Shown one piece after another: positions 1 through 11,766 of a DNA stretch of 64,000 bases. Source of the DNA: Brachypodium distachyon (lineage: Eukaryota > Streptophyta > Magnoliopsida > Poales > Poaceae); the NCBI RefSeq assembly GCF_000005505.3, contig NC_016135.3:6713501-6777500 (forward strand), given 5' to 3'. The notes beneath the pieces were generated by a model. The model was not told where the DNA came from. It searched no databases and saw nothing but the letters and a program-made list of their open reading frames with translations. Every line of letters begins with the position of its first letter. The stretch's first letter is position 1. Position numbers and translations under genes: made by a program.

Positions 1-200
1 GTGAGACGTGGGATTGGAGACGACGGGGCGGTGCTGTGTAGGGAGGCGGCCGGCGCCGGCGGCCCTTGGACCTTTTCTTCTACGGAGTATCAGAAAATGC
101 CCGCCATTAAGAGAAAAGAAAGCAAAATGGAACGCATCTTCTAAAAGAAAAGCAAAATGGATCGGCCGATGCAGCCCGTGAGCAGCCGAGCAGCACGGCA
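1..200. repeat. Duplicated segment, copy A (lacks the solo LTR)
   Basis: This stretch matches 2631-2671 joined to 4018-4170 with moderate divergence. It runs from the GTGAGA motif through GACGACGGGGCGGTGCTGTG to the ATCGGCCGAT motif. The other copy carries a solo LTR at the point corresponding to about position 41 here. Copy A therefore shows the pre-insertion site. No coding capacity is seen. Confidence 0.8.
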
Positions 201-364
201 GGCCCTCTCTTCTCGATTCACAAAATCCGGAAATCCTGTTCCGTGCTACCAATTCTTCTAAAAAAGACATATACTCAATCCATTTCAAAATAAGCGACGT
301 TGTTTTTGGACCGAAGGATTACCCCGCTCCATATCAAGTGACTCAAATTTATCAAATATAAATA

Positions 365-532
365 CTTCCTCCGACCATCTTAAGTTACTTTCTATATTTT
401 AGTATATGGATACATCCATATTTATATATTTATAGAAATTTGAGTCAGTTTACATGGGAAGTAGGAGTATATCTATATATAAAAAAATTTAGATACATGT
501 AATATTTCGTCATTAATATGGGACGGAGGGAG
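365..532. mobile_element. Stowaway-like MITE, degraded
   Basis: One end reads CTTCCTCCGACCATC and the other reads GGGACGGAGGGAG, the usual imperfect inverted ends of grass Stowaway/Mariner MITEs. The interior is AT-rich and non-coding. The left side has the expected TA target dinucleotide; the right side has lost it. Confidence 0.6.
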
Positions 533-540
533 TTGTACAA

Positions 541-1370
541 ACGCACTCTTATAAACACGCGTGAACAATCACTTCTGTGAACACATACACGCACACCCTA
601 CTCCTACGAACATCTCATAGAAACTGAATCGGCGAGTCTTGAGAGATTGATGAAGTAGTAAACACAGACGCATCGCTATTGACTGCGAGTCTTGAGAGGT
701 TACGACGTAAACACATGCACCTCGCAGTTGACTGTATCTCACCTACCATTGGAAACATAACATGCTCACATTATCTTTACACTTATAAAGATCTGAGTTG
801 GTGGTCACGAGTTCACTCCCACAAGACTATCTCTTAAAGACTATGGAATCATCTAATTGTCACTCATTCTATACGTATCACGATCTTTTGACTATGCTCG
901 ATTGGTTTCATGACTTTCAAAAGTAATTGTATTTTTCAAAAATAATATTTTAACATAATTCTTATTTATCAAAAAAGTTAAAAATATGAGCGACACATAA
1001 CAACTCATGTATAACACACATTCTTAATTTCGTAGCAGAACACGGACATTTAGCTAGTGCGCGCACGTCTCCTCGTTAGCGAACTGGGGCGTCGGTGGCC
1101 AGCGGCAAGAAGCTGCTTGCTGCATGAATACGTAATGGCAAAATCGATCAGTTTGTATCAAAATCGATCAGCTTGTAGCATGTAGACAAATCGATCAGCT
1201 TGTAGCATGCAGACTCGTGCCATTAAATGATATAACTCTTAAACCGTTAACTTAATTTCAAAATATGTCTTCATGGTTAGTTTTGTCCTCGACGATATCT
1301 TCAAAAGCAGATCTCATTTTGATATTTTTTCAAAACTTTTTTCTGTTTTAAAAGTTGCCAGCTAATAGTA
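541..1370. other. Intergenic DNA without a recognised feature
   Basis: AT-rich sequence with no coding region. A short motif, AAATCGATCAGTTTGTA, occurs with variants three times near 1141-1205. Confidence 0.5.
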
Positions 1371-1374
1371 TATA

Positions 1375-1990
1375 AAATTGTCATCCTTTTAGTAACAAAT
1401 TGCCGCGTGATAACTTCACACGAAATAGGTGACGATTTTTGCATCAAAGTTGTCATTCGATATATTCTAGGCGAAAAAAAAGAGTTGAGATTCGATAATA
1501 TGTAAAGTTGTCATCCAACGATATATGAAGTTGCCACCTATTATTATGTGGTAATAGAGTGGCAAGTTCACAAATTATCATGATAGCTACATACAAAATA
1601 AAATGGCGATTTGTGCACCAAAATTGTCATCCAATAATATTTACAGTTAGCACCCAGCCATGCCCAATGGTACGTATATGAAGTCGCCACACTATTAGTA
1701 ACAAATTACCATGTGGTAGCTTCATATAAATAGAATGCGATTTGTGCACCAAAATTGCCATCAGATAATATTTATAGTTAGCACCCAACCATCCATTGGT
1801 ACGTATATGAAGATACCCACATTATTAGTAACAAATTAGCACGTGGTAGGAGTTGCCACCCTATCACTAATTAACAAATATAGTTAGCACCCCAATAATA
1901 CGAAGTTGCCACACTATTAGTAAACAAATCTACCATGTGGTAACTTTTTTAAAAGTAGTATGGTAATTTGTATGTTATCGTATGGTTACA
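1375..1990. repeat. Degenerate tandem array, unit about 125 bp
   Basis: Recurring blocks include ATTAGTAACAAATT, GCGATTTGTGCACCAAAATTG, ATAATATTTA-AGTTAGCACCC and GGTACGTATATGAAG. They recur in the same order around 1390, 1580, 1700 and 1830. Copies are diverged and partly truncated. No ORF is conserved among them. Confidence 0.6.
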
Positions 1991-2630
1991 AAAGGGTCAA
2001 AAAATAATTTGTCGAAACATGTCCAAGTGAGGTCTAGTTCTGAAGATCTCGTCGATACGAAGCCAGTCGTGCAAACGAATTGCGAATTGAAAAATTATTT
2101 TGATCTACATAACAATTTGAATATATGAAATCAACTAGTACAATTAAACACTTTGATACATACGTGTGTTAAAAAAAATCCGGAGCAGCTTCGTGCTATC
2201 AAGGAGATCTACGACGCAAAATTATATCCAGTTAATGTGGACAATGATGCTAAGTTCAAGACTTCTTTTTTGGAACCGCAAAGTTCAGGACTTAAACTTA
2301 CTTGGATTGGGTTGGTTTCATCCCAAGAAACCAAATCATCTGCCCGCTCCATGGACGATGAAAACTCTCCATCTCCATGGCGAGGACTAGATATCGAATC
2401 AAGCTAAGTGTCTCTAGATTCCATCGGATCACCACTCGTGTTCTATATGACCAGCGACGTCTGGAGCGTGTGATGGCCAACAAGAAAGTACGGCTGGCAT
2501 TGGTAGTGTAATTTAGTTTGTGCATAGAAAATTTGGCTTACCATCGGCAGGAAGAATTGCTTGCATGGCAATCGGAGATTGCTTCGATGCACTGACCAAA
2601 TCATCTGCCCGCTCCATGGATGATGTTATG
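1991..2630. other. Intergenic DNA with diverged short repeats
   Basis: The motif AAATCATCTGCCCGCTCCATGG occurs at about 2334 and 2598. A related GCTCCATGGATGGATGAAAA stretch is at about 4214. The segment at 2410-2495 resembles 8060-8130 (TTCCATCAGATCACAACTCG and following). These look like scattered pieces of an old unnamed repeat. No supported gene. Confidence 0.4.
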
Positions 2631-4170
2631 GTGAGAGTGGGATTGGAGACGACGGGGCGGTGCTGTGTAGGTGTTGGGAAACGCGGTAGGCTACGCTAGC
2701 ACAAAATAAAAATTCTACCGATTCCGCTTGGATCAATGCTGTAGATAATGGATCACGAGATTACCACTAGACGCGCAGACCCGTAGCGGAAGTAGAGTCA
2801 ATGATGCGTGTCGATGCCGAGTAGTCGTTCGGCCTGCTCCTCCTCACCGATCCCACGAGCAGTTCGTCCAAGCGCCGCAGGTGTAGCGCCTCTGAGGTAT
2901 CCACACGTACAGGGAGGAACTCCGTGCGGCGGATTGTTAGATCCGATCACAAGGTTTTGGGCGTGGAGGTGTGACGGTCGAGTATAACTCGCATCTGGAC
3001 TGGTGTGTCCCTAGCCGGGTTGGTCTCCTCCACTTATATAGACGTCCCTAGTGGGCTCAACACTTGAGGCCCATTAGGAGTCTAAGCCCGATACGAGGAT
3101 CCAACTCGGTCCCCACCCCTTAAGCGTGTGACCCTTCAGGTCTGCGGGCAGTCGGACACGACTACGAGCTCGGACTGCGGGCCCGAGTAACACCTTACTC
3201 GTCCAATGGCACCGACTCAATTCGATAGTTGGTAGCGGCGCCTAGCAGCACGTGCCAACTCCCGAGTGACCACGAGGTATATTGACGAATCATACAATCT
3301 GTCGTATGCAACATTTCTTTTGCCTCAAGATATGTGTGTCGAGCTCAAGGCAAGTGCTTGTCATCCTTATGGATAGCTCAACTCTCTTCTCGTTCCTGTG
3401 ATACAGATTCCCGAACAGGTTAACACTTAACCCAAGTCGCATGGCCATGCTTTCCGAATCTGATCACTCGAGAGGGCCCAGATATATCTCTCCGAATAGG
3501 AGGGGCAAATCCCATCTTAATCAACCATGATTCGCAACATGCTTCTCAGCAAATCCGAAAGCTACATTTATAACCACCCAGTTACGGAGTAGCGTTTGGC
3601 AACCCCTAAGTAGGCCGATTCACATCCCAAGCTCATGCGATGACCTCAGGTCTAGGACTGGCATATACATCGTACTTGAGACTAACAAATGACAATCATC
3701 TCGTTGTGTCTCGGTGCGGGTCTGTCTGACTCAACAATCTCATTGTCGAGTCCATGCTATCAGTCGGCAACACCTTGCCCTATGACTTGTGAAACATAGT
3801 CATCATACTGATTCACATTACTAGTTTAGGTTATGTGTCCGCATAACCTCAATGACCAGGGACCATTAGAATAACAACATAGAATACATAGTCTCACAAA
3901 CAAATCACGTATTTATTGATACATATCAGTCATGATGTTCAAGGACAATAACAATAACTCATGAATACATGAGAAATAACATCATCACATGATTGCCTCT
4001 AGGGCATATCTCCAACAGTAGGGAGGCGACCGGTGCCGGCGGCCTAGACCTTTTCTCCTATCAGAAAATGCCTGTCGTTAAGAGAAATGAAAGTAAAATG
4101 GAATGCATCTTCTAAAAAAAGCAAAATGCATCGGCCGATGCCGCTCGTGATCAGGTGCGCCTAGGCCATT
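2631..4170. repeat. Duplicated segment, copy B (split by a solo LTR)
   Basis: Bases 2631-2671 and 4018-4170 together match 1-200. The 1346-bp solo LTR divides them. The two copies therefore derive from a local duplication whose spacing is about 2.6 kb. Confidence 0.75.
2672..4017 (-). mobile_element. Solo LTR, BARE/Angela-like Copia family, copy 1
   Basis: The sequence begins TGTTGG and ends CCAACA and is flanked by a perfect 5-bp duplication, GTAGG (2667-2671 and 4018-4022). On the minus strand it starts TGTTGGAGATATGCCCTAGA, close to the ends of the BARE/Angela/WIS families. A TATATA motif near 3035-3045 on the minus strand marks the LTR promoter. No internal retrotransposon domain is next to it, so it is a solo LTR. 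It is homologous to 25451-26805 and 59686-61040 but more diverged and 9 bp shorter. Confidence 0.93.
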
Positions 4171-4859
4171 TTTAGGGCCCGTCCGGTAGGCCTCTCAGTT
4201 CAAATTCTATGGGCTCCATGGATGGATGAAAATCCAAAATCTAGATGGCGAGGATTAGCGCAATTGTAGACTCTACACGTCATTTAGAATCAACATGGCG
4301 AGGATTAGCGCAATGACTTGTGTCTTCAAACTGACTCTTGATGATTTATTAGCATTTAATGTGATCTTGTGTAATGGTTAAAATGTTGACCTCTTAGCTG
4401 ACTTTTACTCGTTTTTTTTCTTAAGAGTCTGGCTCTTCACGAATAGTCAGTTCTCTTCTCTCTCCTATTTTTCTTTACTCAACACAAACAAATTTTAAAT
4501 AAGATTCGGTTACGGATACCATTAGGTATCGAATCAAATTACTGAGAGAGAAAGTTCATATTATAACAACTACCGCGGAGTTTAAATTACCAATGAACTC
4601 CAATACCGTCCCTTACACAATTTTCAATAATTCATGCCATTTAAATTACCTCCTGATATATCCAAAATATGGTTTTTGCATGTGTGGCAACTTCTGACCG
4701 AGTTGACGTTAACATTTACTCTTCAATTGTCAATCGAAATGCGCTGAAATTTTAAAGCAGAGAAACTATGACATTTAAGGTTTTTTGTTTTTTTCAAAAA
4801 TTTCTGAAACTTTTTTTGGCATCAAACATAATTAACGCGGATTTTTAGCGTGTATGTTC
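4171..4859. other. Intergenic DNA
   Basis: AT-rich, non-coding. A 17-base motif ATGGCGAGGATTAGCGC occurs twice, at about 4246 and 4298. Nothing else is recognised. Confidence 0.4.
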
Positions 4860-6090
4860 AGTGGATTGTAATATCAGACCACAGGTTCCTGCGTCAAGAT
4901 CGGGCGTCAAGATCGGTGAAGGATGGCTCCGTGGTGCACCGCCCACGCCCCCCTGCCTCCTGACAGCCCCTCCACGACCAACTAGTCTCACCCGTCCTCT
5001 CCCAGGTTTTACGGTATGACACCGGCTTGGCGTGCGCGGCTTTCCGGGGGCAGCCCATCGTGTGCCCCCCGCGCGTGCTTTTTGTTCGCATCCGAGCCGC
5101 GTGCTTGGCGCAGAACAACTCGCGCGCCGGCCAAGCATTCCTAATTTCTCCACTCGCCTAACGCGCCGCTCTATAGCTACGGCCCCGCCGGGCACGCTGC
5201 TCGCGGACGCGCCGGCCAGGAGCCTGGATCCATTAAGGAACCGGAGACCACCTTCGTCATCTTAAAAGGTTAGTGCGACTTGGGGGTGGTGGGTGTTCTC
5301 TGCGTGCTGGGCGTGGCGTGGGCTGTTGCAGGTTCATCTTTCTTCGTTTGCCCGATTTGCTCCCCGGGGACGCTCATCTTGTTTTAGTTTACTGTTTCTC
5401 AGATGGAGGTGGACGGGGATTTCCAATTTTCCCCCGACTGAGGTGCAGATCCGGCTGGTGCAGGATCTGAGAACCGTGACGAAGCTCACGAGGCAACCGA
5501 TCTGCTAAATTTCGATCTGGCAGGCCTCCATAGGCTGTCGTCGCGTCACGCTTCTGCGGCTCGTCAACTGCTACTGTTTTTCTTGACGGGAGCAATTTTT
5601 TGTTTTCCCCTAATTTTCTGTCGATCTACTTGCTCTCGTTTCCTTGATCTGTTTCATGTCCAAATTGAGTTGAAGGAGATGACCAGATGACGTCGAGGGA
5701 GCAGCGTGTCCTGGCCCCGTCGCGCCGGCTTCACCGTTAGCAGCAACGGGAGGGGCCGCATCGTGTTCAACAAGACCATGCCCGGGAGCTGCGTGAGGCC
5801 GTGAGCGATGTCGTCTCCGTCTCCGGGGCGTCGTGTGGCTCGGGCTGCGGTGACATGGTCGGCGGAAGCTGCAATGCCACAGCCCACAGGGGGAGGCGAG
5901 CGTCAGAGCAGAGCATGCAGTACCGCGTGGGGGAGCAGCAAGCCAGCAGGCCGCATGCTTCTACTTCCTCCAATTTCTTGATTCCTATTGTTGTTTGTCT
6001 GCTTTTTCTATTTTCTATTATAAACGGATTCGTTACCAGCCGAGCCTCCTATCACTGTGATTTTGATATCTAGTTCTTTGTTTTCTCTTC
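4860..6090. other. GC-rich island of unknown nature
   Basis: Base composition rises sharply compared with both sides. Short ORFs exist on both strands but none resembles a known protein and none is clearly longer than chance at this composition. It could be a degraded gene fragment, a promoter/first-exon remnant or a captured fragment in an unrecognised transposon. No function is proposed. Confidence 0.3.
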
Positions 6091-6639
6091 GATGAACTTG
6101 ATTTTGCTTGACTCAACTAGCTAGTACAGTTGCACGTTACCTGTTCGATGAAATGACATGCACCAGTTGTGTATGCAAATTGGATTGGATTAGTGGCTGC
6201 AGTTTAGAAGTGAAAAAATCGATGCCATTGTACAGACGACGAAGACAGAGCTCTAATCTAAACGCAAACATGCTAAAATTAAACCTCAACATATGCATGA
6301 AATGGCAGACATGATGAGCGGCCGTCCTCATGCCAGGACATGCTCACTGACCGCTCCATAACGACCTCACCATCAGGACGATCGATGATCAAAGAGTCAA
6401 AGAAAATCATCATAGTTTCTATTTTGGGTCTGGAAATGAATCAACATCGGGCACAAATTTCATTCCGTGGACAAGTACAGATGGAAAAAACTGGAATCGT
6501 GGACGAAGCTCCACAAATTGAATGAAGAAGAAAACTTCCAGATGAAGTGTCCATGAACAACTAGAAGGGGAAAAATGACGCGGATCAAACACACACGCTT
6601 TTGTGGTGGTTTGCTTAGAGAGAGAGGAGCGGCAACGAC

Positions 6640-7530
6640 TTCTTTTGTGGTGGTTTGCTTCCTGCTCGTCCAAATTCCCGCAAGCCTGCTGGTCAGCTGC
6701 ATCCGCGGAGGGCTGGCCCCTCCTTGATCTCGATGGAACCGTGCAGCGGGCGCTCGAGATGTAGCCGCGCCGTTCTCTCCGCAGCCGCGCGCGCCACCGC
6801 ACCCTGGGCATGCTTATGATGCCGGTGAGGAAGACGAGTGGCTTCTGCCGTCTGCACGTGGTCGACGTCCGCGTCCGAGCCGCCTGGACCAAACCGTCGG
6901 ACACTTTGAACGCCTCGTCGGAGCTTGAGAGGAGCTCCCTCGGCTATGGGCCCGCGCGACAGCGGCGCACTCATCGCGAGCCACCTCCCGCCGCTCCTCC
7001 ATCGTTGGAGGCCTCTCCTGTCTCCTCTCGTCCCCGGCCTCCGCGTCTCGTTTGTCGGATCTCGATGAGCTCTGCGCGCTTTGGCACGACAGCTCGATGT
7101 GTGCGACTTGGTGTAGGTGGGCTAGAACTTGGAGAAGGGCACGGCGGAGGCGAAGGTGACCTTCCCGTTCTTGCGAGGTGTCGAGAATGTCCTACTGCCG
7201 CCGCCGGCAACGCGCCGGCCAGATCCATGGTGGCACCACCCCTTATGTCGCCATGAACTTGATAGAAAAGACAGAGGAGAGAGAGCGAGTGAGATGAGAG
7301 AGATGGGGAAGAGAGACAGGCATCACGGGGCTTTTGCACGCTGGGGCCTGAAAAGTGGGGACATGACGTGTCCCTGACGACGGAGCTACGCATCGGTCTC
7401 CACGCCAGCGCCCATCGGTAGGCATCTAGCAAAGCAAAAGATGAACCCGCTGCGATCCGGTGCGAAATGACGGACAGATCGGACGGCACCGGATGTACAA
7501 GCCACTGAACGTACAGGCCAAAATGCATTC
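6640..7530. other. Second GC-rich island, unassigned
   Basis: GC-rich sequence with overlapping ORFs of 148 codons (plus, 6810-7256) and 189 codons (minus, 6971-7540). Neither shows a domain I recognise. Overlapping ORFs on both strands are what high GC produces by chance. It may be a decayed single-exon gene. Confidence 0.3.
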
Positions 7531-7540
7531 CCCCAAACAT

Positions 7541-8608
7541 AATATGTCCATTTTCTACATATTGTTTGCCCGACGATGCTGAAAGTTTAATAGTAGGTTG
7601 AGAACATGAAAGTTGATTTTCTCCATTCTTTAGAATTTTTTGAAAATGAAAAAAAGGTTACTTGACTCAGTCAAAACCTGTCACATATGTGAAAACCATT
7701 TATTGGTTGGGTGAGGGGTAACTTAAACGTATAAATAGAGTAGCAGCATATTTTGCTTGGCTGTGCGTGCTATAGCTCCCTGTATAGCTGGAGGAGAATG
7801 TGTATGGTAAGCTCCATACTGCCATTATTTGCATGCATCTGGATATATTTATCTGTCTAGTATCTCTATATAAAGATCAAAGACATTTCTGGTCGTGCAC
7901 GCACACAGACAGTAGATCATACACATGTAGACACACACATGCATGGAGTTCGTGTTCCAACCGATATTAGAGTTGAGGCGGTAATTTAAACTCTGTAGTG
8001 TTTAGCATGCGTGGTGTTTAGAGTTGTAGTATGGACTTATGTCAACCATAGTCCATAGATCTCTCTAAGTTCCATCAGATCACAACTCGTGTACTGCGTC
8101 TGGAGTGTGCGCTAGCCCAACAAGACAGTACTGGTGTGTTTGGAACAGCTCCCACTCCACCGGTCATTAGTTTAATCATGTTTAATAGTTTAAAATTAAC
8201 CATGAAATTGCTTAGCATTTCAGCATCTCCTGTTTTTTTATTTAACAGCTGGCATACCCATTTCCTTAGTTTCACTCGTGTTTGCCTCTTTACAAAAAAA
8301 AAGTCTGCATTTTTGGAAAGCATCAATTTATCACAGCAGATGATCGATCGAAGAAGCAAAGCTAGCAGTACTACGTGGTAAACGTGGTGAGCAAAATAAT
8401 CAAGTCAAACGAGGAGCAGATGCACCATTATATGTAGCTGCATATCAAGTACGGGTACTATGAACACATCCATACTTATTTTGTTCACCTACACACACAC
8501 ACTGAGCGATAGATACTGCAGTAGCACGTCCGTGTTTTGATCCACAATCAAGTAGCTAAGCTAGTAGCCAGTAGTCGCATTGTCGTCGTCCGATCGGCCA
8601 CGCGTCAG
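7541..8608. other. Region downstream of the CASP-like gene
   Basis: No coding region is supported. The part closest to 8608 would hold the 3' UTR of the minus-strand CASP-like gene. A weak similarity to 2410-2495 lies at 8060-8130. Simple CACACA tracts occur at about 7908-7940 and 8493. Confidence 0.4.
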
Positions 8609-10085
8609 CTAGCGCGGGAAGGCGGCGATCTCGATGCCCTTGCTGCCGGCCGGCAGCGGCGCGTCGTAGGCGCTGAAGAGGCGGTAGGAGGAGATGAGCG
8701 AGAGCAGGATGTAGCAGAGGACGGAGCCGAAGGTGATGCCCACCGACGTCCGGGCCTGCCGGCAGAATCCCCCGAACACGCCGCACGCCTCGCTCCACGT
8801 CACCTCCTTGTCGCCGTTGTACGCCAGGTACAGCAGCTCCGCCGACGCCGCACCGGCCGCCAAGATCAGGTACGTGAACACCTGCATCCATCCATCCGTT
8901 ATGAGTGAAAGGGAGTCCTGGGGTTCATGCGAAATGATCTGGTACGAGTACTAGAAGTGGCGGCCGTTAGACCATGAACAAACTGAGATAGCGGCAGTAC
9001 TGACAGAGAAGTAATAACATAATCAGTTTTGTCACCGAGAAATAGCCTGTTTTTAGTCAGTTGCCGTGCTTGGCCGTCAGATCCTAATTCAACGACAGCA
9101 CGTTGGGGGTGAAAGAGTGAGAATAACATCCAAATCATAATCTAACTGCTCTGATAAGTGGAGATTTAACCTTTTTTCTTAAAAATCGGACGAATGAGAT
9201 ATAGCCACACCCGATAAGAGGGGTTTTTCTTTCAGCAAGGAGTAATAACAGGTTCATTGTGTGTGGTTCAATCTATACCAATAATACCAACAGAATAAAC
9301 GGCAAAGGCGCATGCATGGATTTTATATGAGCTTTGTACTTTGTACTTATAAGATAACAGATCTACTCCCTAAGTTCGAAGCTGTGATCTAAAACAGGAA
9401 GTTAGCTGCCGCTACACTTAACATCGTAACAGAATTCGTACTGCATTAACCTGCTCTCCCAACAACTTTTTTTAGTGAAAAAAGAGGATAGGTTGGAAAA
9501 TAAATTCCAACTGAACTTCACTTGTGCTGCTACACTCATTGCTCGAGCTAACTAAACAGCTCCAAATCATTCTACTCTTTTGTTGCTGTTGTGAAGGCGG
9601 TAAATTAGGGAGATGATGCATCGGAGGAGGGAATTAGTGAATAACCTGGTCAAGGAGGAAGACGATCCAGGAGCGGCACAGGGTCGCCGGCCGTGGCACG
9701 GCAGTGTAGAACGCGGAGACCAAGGAGTAGGCCGCGCACAGCCCGTTGGCGTACACCAGGTACCTTTGGATTTTGCGCCAAAAACCGAAAGAATTAAGCC
9801 CCAGCGAGGAGCGCAGCAGCAAAAGAGGAAAGGAAACCGCTAGGAGGAAGCAAGGCCGTACCTGAATCCGCCAAGGTCGGAGTAGGAGACGGTGCCGTAC
9901 TCGTTGGTCTGCGTGTCGCGGAGCATGACGGCCATGGCGGCGACGCAGAGCCCCAGCGGCACCGCGCGCAGCAGCGTCTCCACCGGCCGGACCCGCGCCT
10001 CCGCCACCGTCTGCTCCCCCGCGTCCTCCCCAACCCCGGCGCTCTCCGGCGCCGCCATCACCTTCTCGTCCGCCATCTTCGACAT
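8609..10085 (-). CDS. CASPL2A1: CASP-like membrane protein, CASPL2A type (three exons)
   Basis: Exons are 9862-10085, 9646-9763 and 8609-8881; both introns have GT-AG ends and phases agree, giving 204 residues. The start chosen begins MSKMADEK, which matches the N-terminus I recall for the grass family; an upstream in-frame Met lies in the presumed 5' UTR. Four hydrophobic segments fall near residues 35-55, 76-97, 107-133 and 160-182. Arg40 in the first and Asp113 in the third match the conserved charged pair of the CASP/MARVEL-like (DUF588) family. Founding members form membrane scaffolds at the endodermal Casparian strip; the role of CASPL2A members is less clear, so scaffold function is inference. 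No truncation or frameshift is seen, so the gene is probably functional. The subclass call rests on remembered similarity to the rice protein. Confidence 0.93.
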
Positions 10086-10604
10086 GATGTTGTCGACCCG
10101 AACCACAACACTCTCACTCTCCTTTTCCTGGGGATGTCCCTCTCGTCTCGTCTGGAGTTGGATGAGGACGAAGGGGGGAGGCGCGCATTTAAGGTGCGGA
10201 GCGGAGCAGAGGAAGTGGTTGGAGCGCAGCGTGGCGGCTTGAATGCCCGCAGTTAATGGCGCGGGTGGCAGTGCCGTATGGGTGTTTCGAGGCCAGTGAC
10301 GACGAGTCGACTGACCGATGATCGATCGATCTCGAAGGCCATTAACATTCGTCCTGTTTTGCATTTGCGTTTGCGATCGAGGCCCTTCCTCGGTGATGTG
10401 CGTGCTTCAACCATATCCACTGTACTACATTCAATTTTTGGAATGGAAGTGGGCAGTGTTAGATGTACTGCGAAATAAATACGAGCGCCGATTATATCGA
10501 TCAAAAATACTCTGAATCAAATACGGGAGCAAGGCAAACGGGAACGTCTTCAATTAACAGATATTTAGTCAGATAATATTTGAGAACAAAGGCCGAATGT
10601 GACG
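10086..10604 (-). promoter_or_regulatory. Leader and probable promoter region of the CASP-like gene
   Basis: About 520 bases upstream of the CASP-like start codon on the minus strand. The first 150 bases are GC-rich with pyrimidine-rich tracts, as in a 5' UTR. A weak TTAAAT-type element is near 10183-10192. No transcription start can be fixed from sequence alone. Confidence 0.35.
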
Positions 10605-11459
10605 TACTACCTCCGGACTAGGATGCTGCTGGGTAACCCGTACCCGTTCCCCTACCCGTTACCCAGAGAAACGGGTCGTGTATGGGGAAGGATCACTTTT
10701 GCCCATAAAATTGGGTTGGGTATGCATAATACCTAGAGGAGACAAGCATGGGAGTAGAGCAGTCGCCGGCGGTGAAGCTCCGGCAGTCCGGACGGGGTGG
10801 AGGGAGGCGCACGAGGGATAGGGAAGTGTGAGGAGTCAGGCAGTGGGCTCGGCTCACCACGGAGTGCGGCGGAGATGGCCGGTGACAAGGACGAGCAACG
10901 GCGAGACCGAGTGGTTTCTAGGTTGGGCCTCCAGTTGTCGGCGTCATCGAAGGAGAGGTCCAGGACGTTCGCGGTGGTCTCATGAAGCTTGCGAAGGCGT
11001 CAGCACGCTGAGTCTCGCAGCAGAACGCCGGCAATTTCTCGCCGTAGCAACGGGCGGCTGATCTCAAATTCGAGGTCTCTGGCTCAAATTAGTGAAGGCC
11101 AAGGAGGCGGAGATCCACCAGGCTCTCACCGACAAAGCCTGGGATGGAGGCGATGAGGCCAAGGAGGCTCGCCGTCCTGCAGATGACCGCAGCCTCCTTT
11201 TCCATGGCCGGCTAGTCTGGGTAATTTGGTTAATTGGGGGATTTGGGTAGGGAAAGAGATGGGTAAACTAGTATTTGAGTATGGGTAAGGCAAAGCACGG
11301 GTATGTCCATACCCTCCCAAACGGCATCCCTACCGATACTAAATTTTTGTAATTGTTTTAATAATCATTTCATCCCAGTGACTCAAATTTTTTTCAATTT
11401 TTTTTTAAAATGAATGTATCTATATATGAAAAGTAGTCTTAATAGGACGAAGAGAATAC
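10605..11459. mobile_element. MITE remnant apparently split by a hAT-like element
   Basis: The outer parts (10605-10618, TACTACCTCCGGAC, and 11333-11459, ending GGACGAAGAGAATAC) look like the two ends of a Stowaway-type MITE. Between them, 10619-11332 begins TAGGATGCTG and on the other strand begins TAGGGATGCC. Both ends are rich in GGGTA/TACCC motifs, as in small hAT elements. A clean 8-bp target duplication could not be found. The interior has no transposase. Confidence 0.4.
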
Positions 11460-11766
11460 AATTTTCAACTAAAACCACTACAAGAATTTAGAATCAAAGA
11501 AAGTAAAATAAATAGTCATTCAAAAAACAAGATGCAAACAAACTGAGGAGGTAACAGACCGCCGTCGACTATTGAGTTTTTACAAGCACACGTGAGCATT
11601 CACGAAGACAATCTGGAAGCATCTCGTTCATACATGGGGTAAACAATGGCCGAACTTCCGAGGAATAGAATATCCGGGCGCCAAAAAATAATACTAATCG
11701 GATTGGCATAGAGCAAAAGTGTGATCAACCAACCGAATGCATCCATACTGTACAAAAATTGCTGCT

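Noticed and set aside
5801..6073. 90-codon ORF ending in a hydrophobic segment
   Set aside because: Hydrophobic part comes from TTTTCT/ATTATA-rich DNA; no homology, no neighbours and no supported start.
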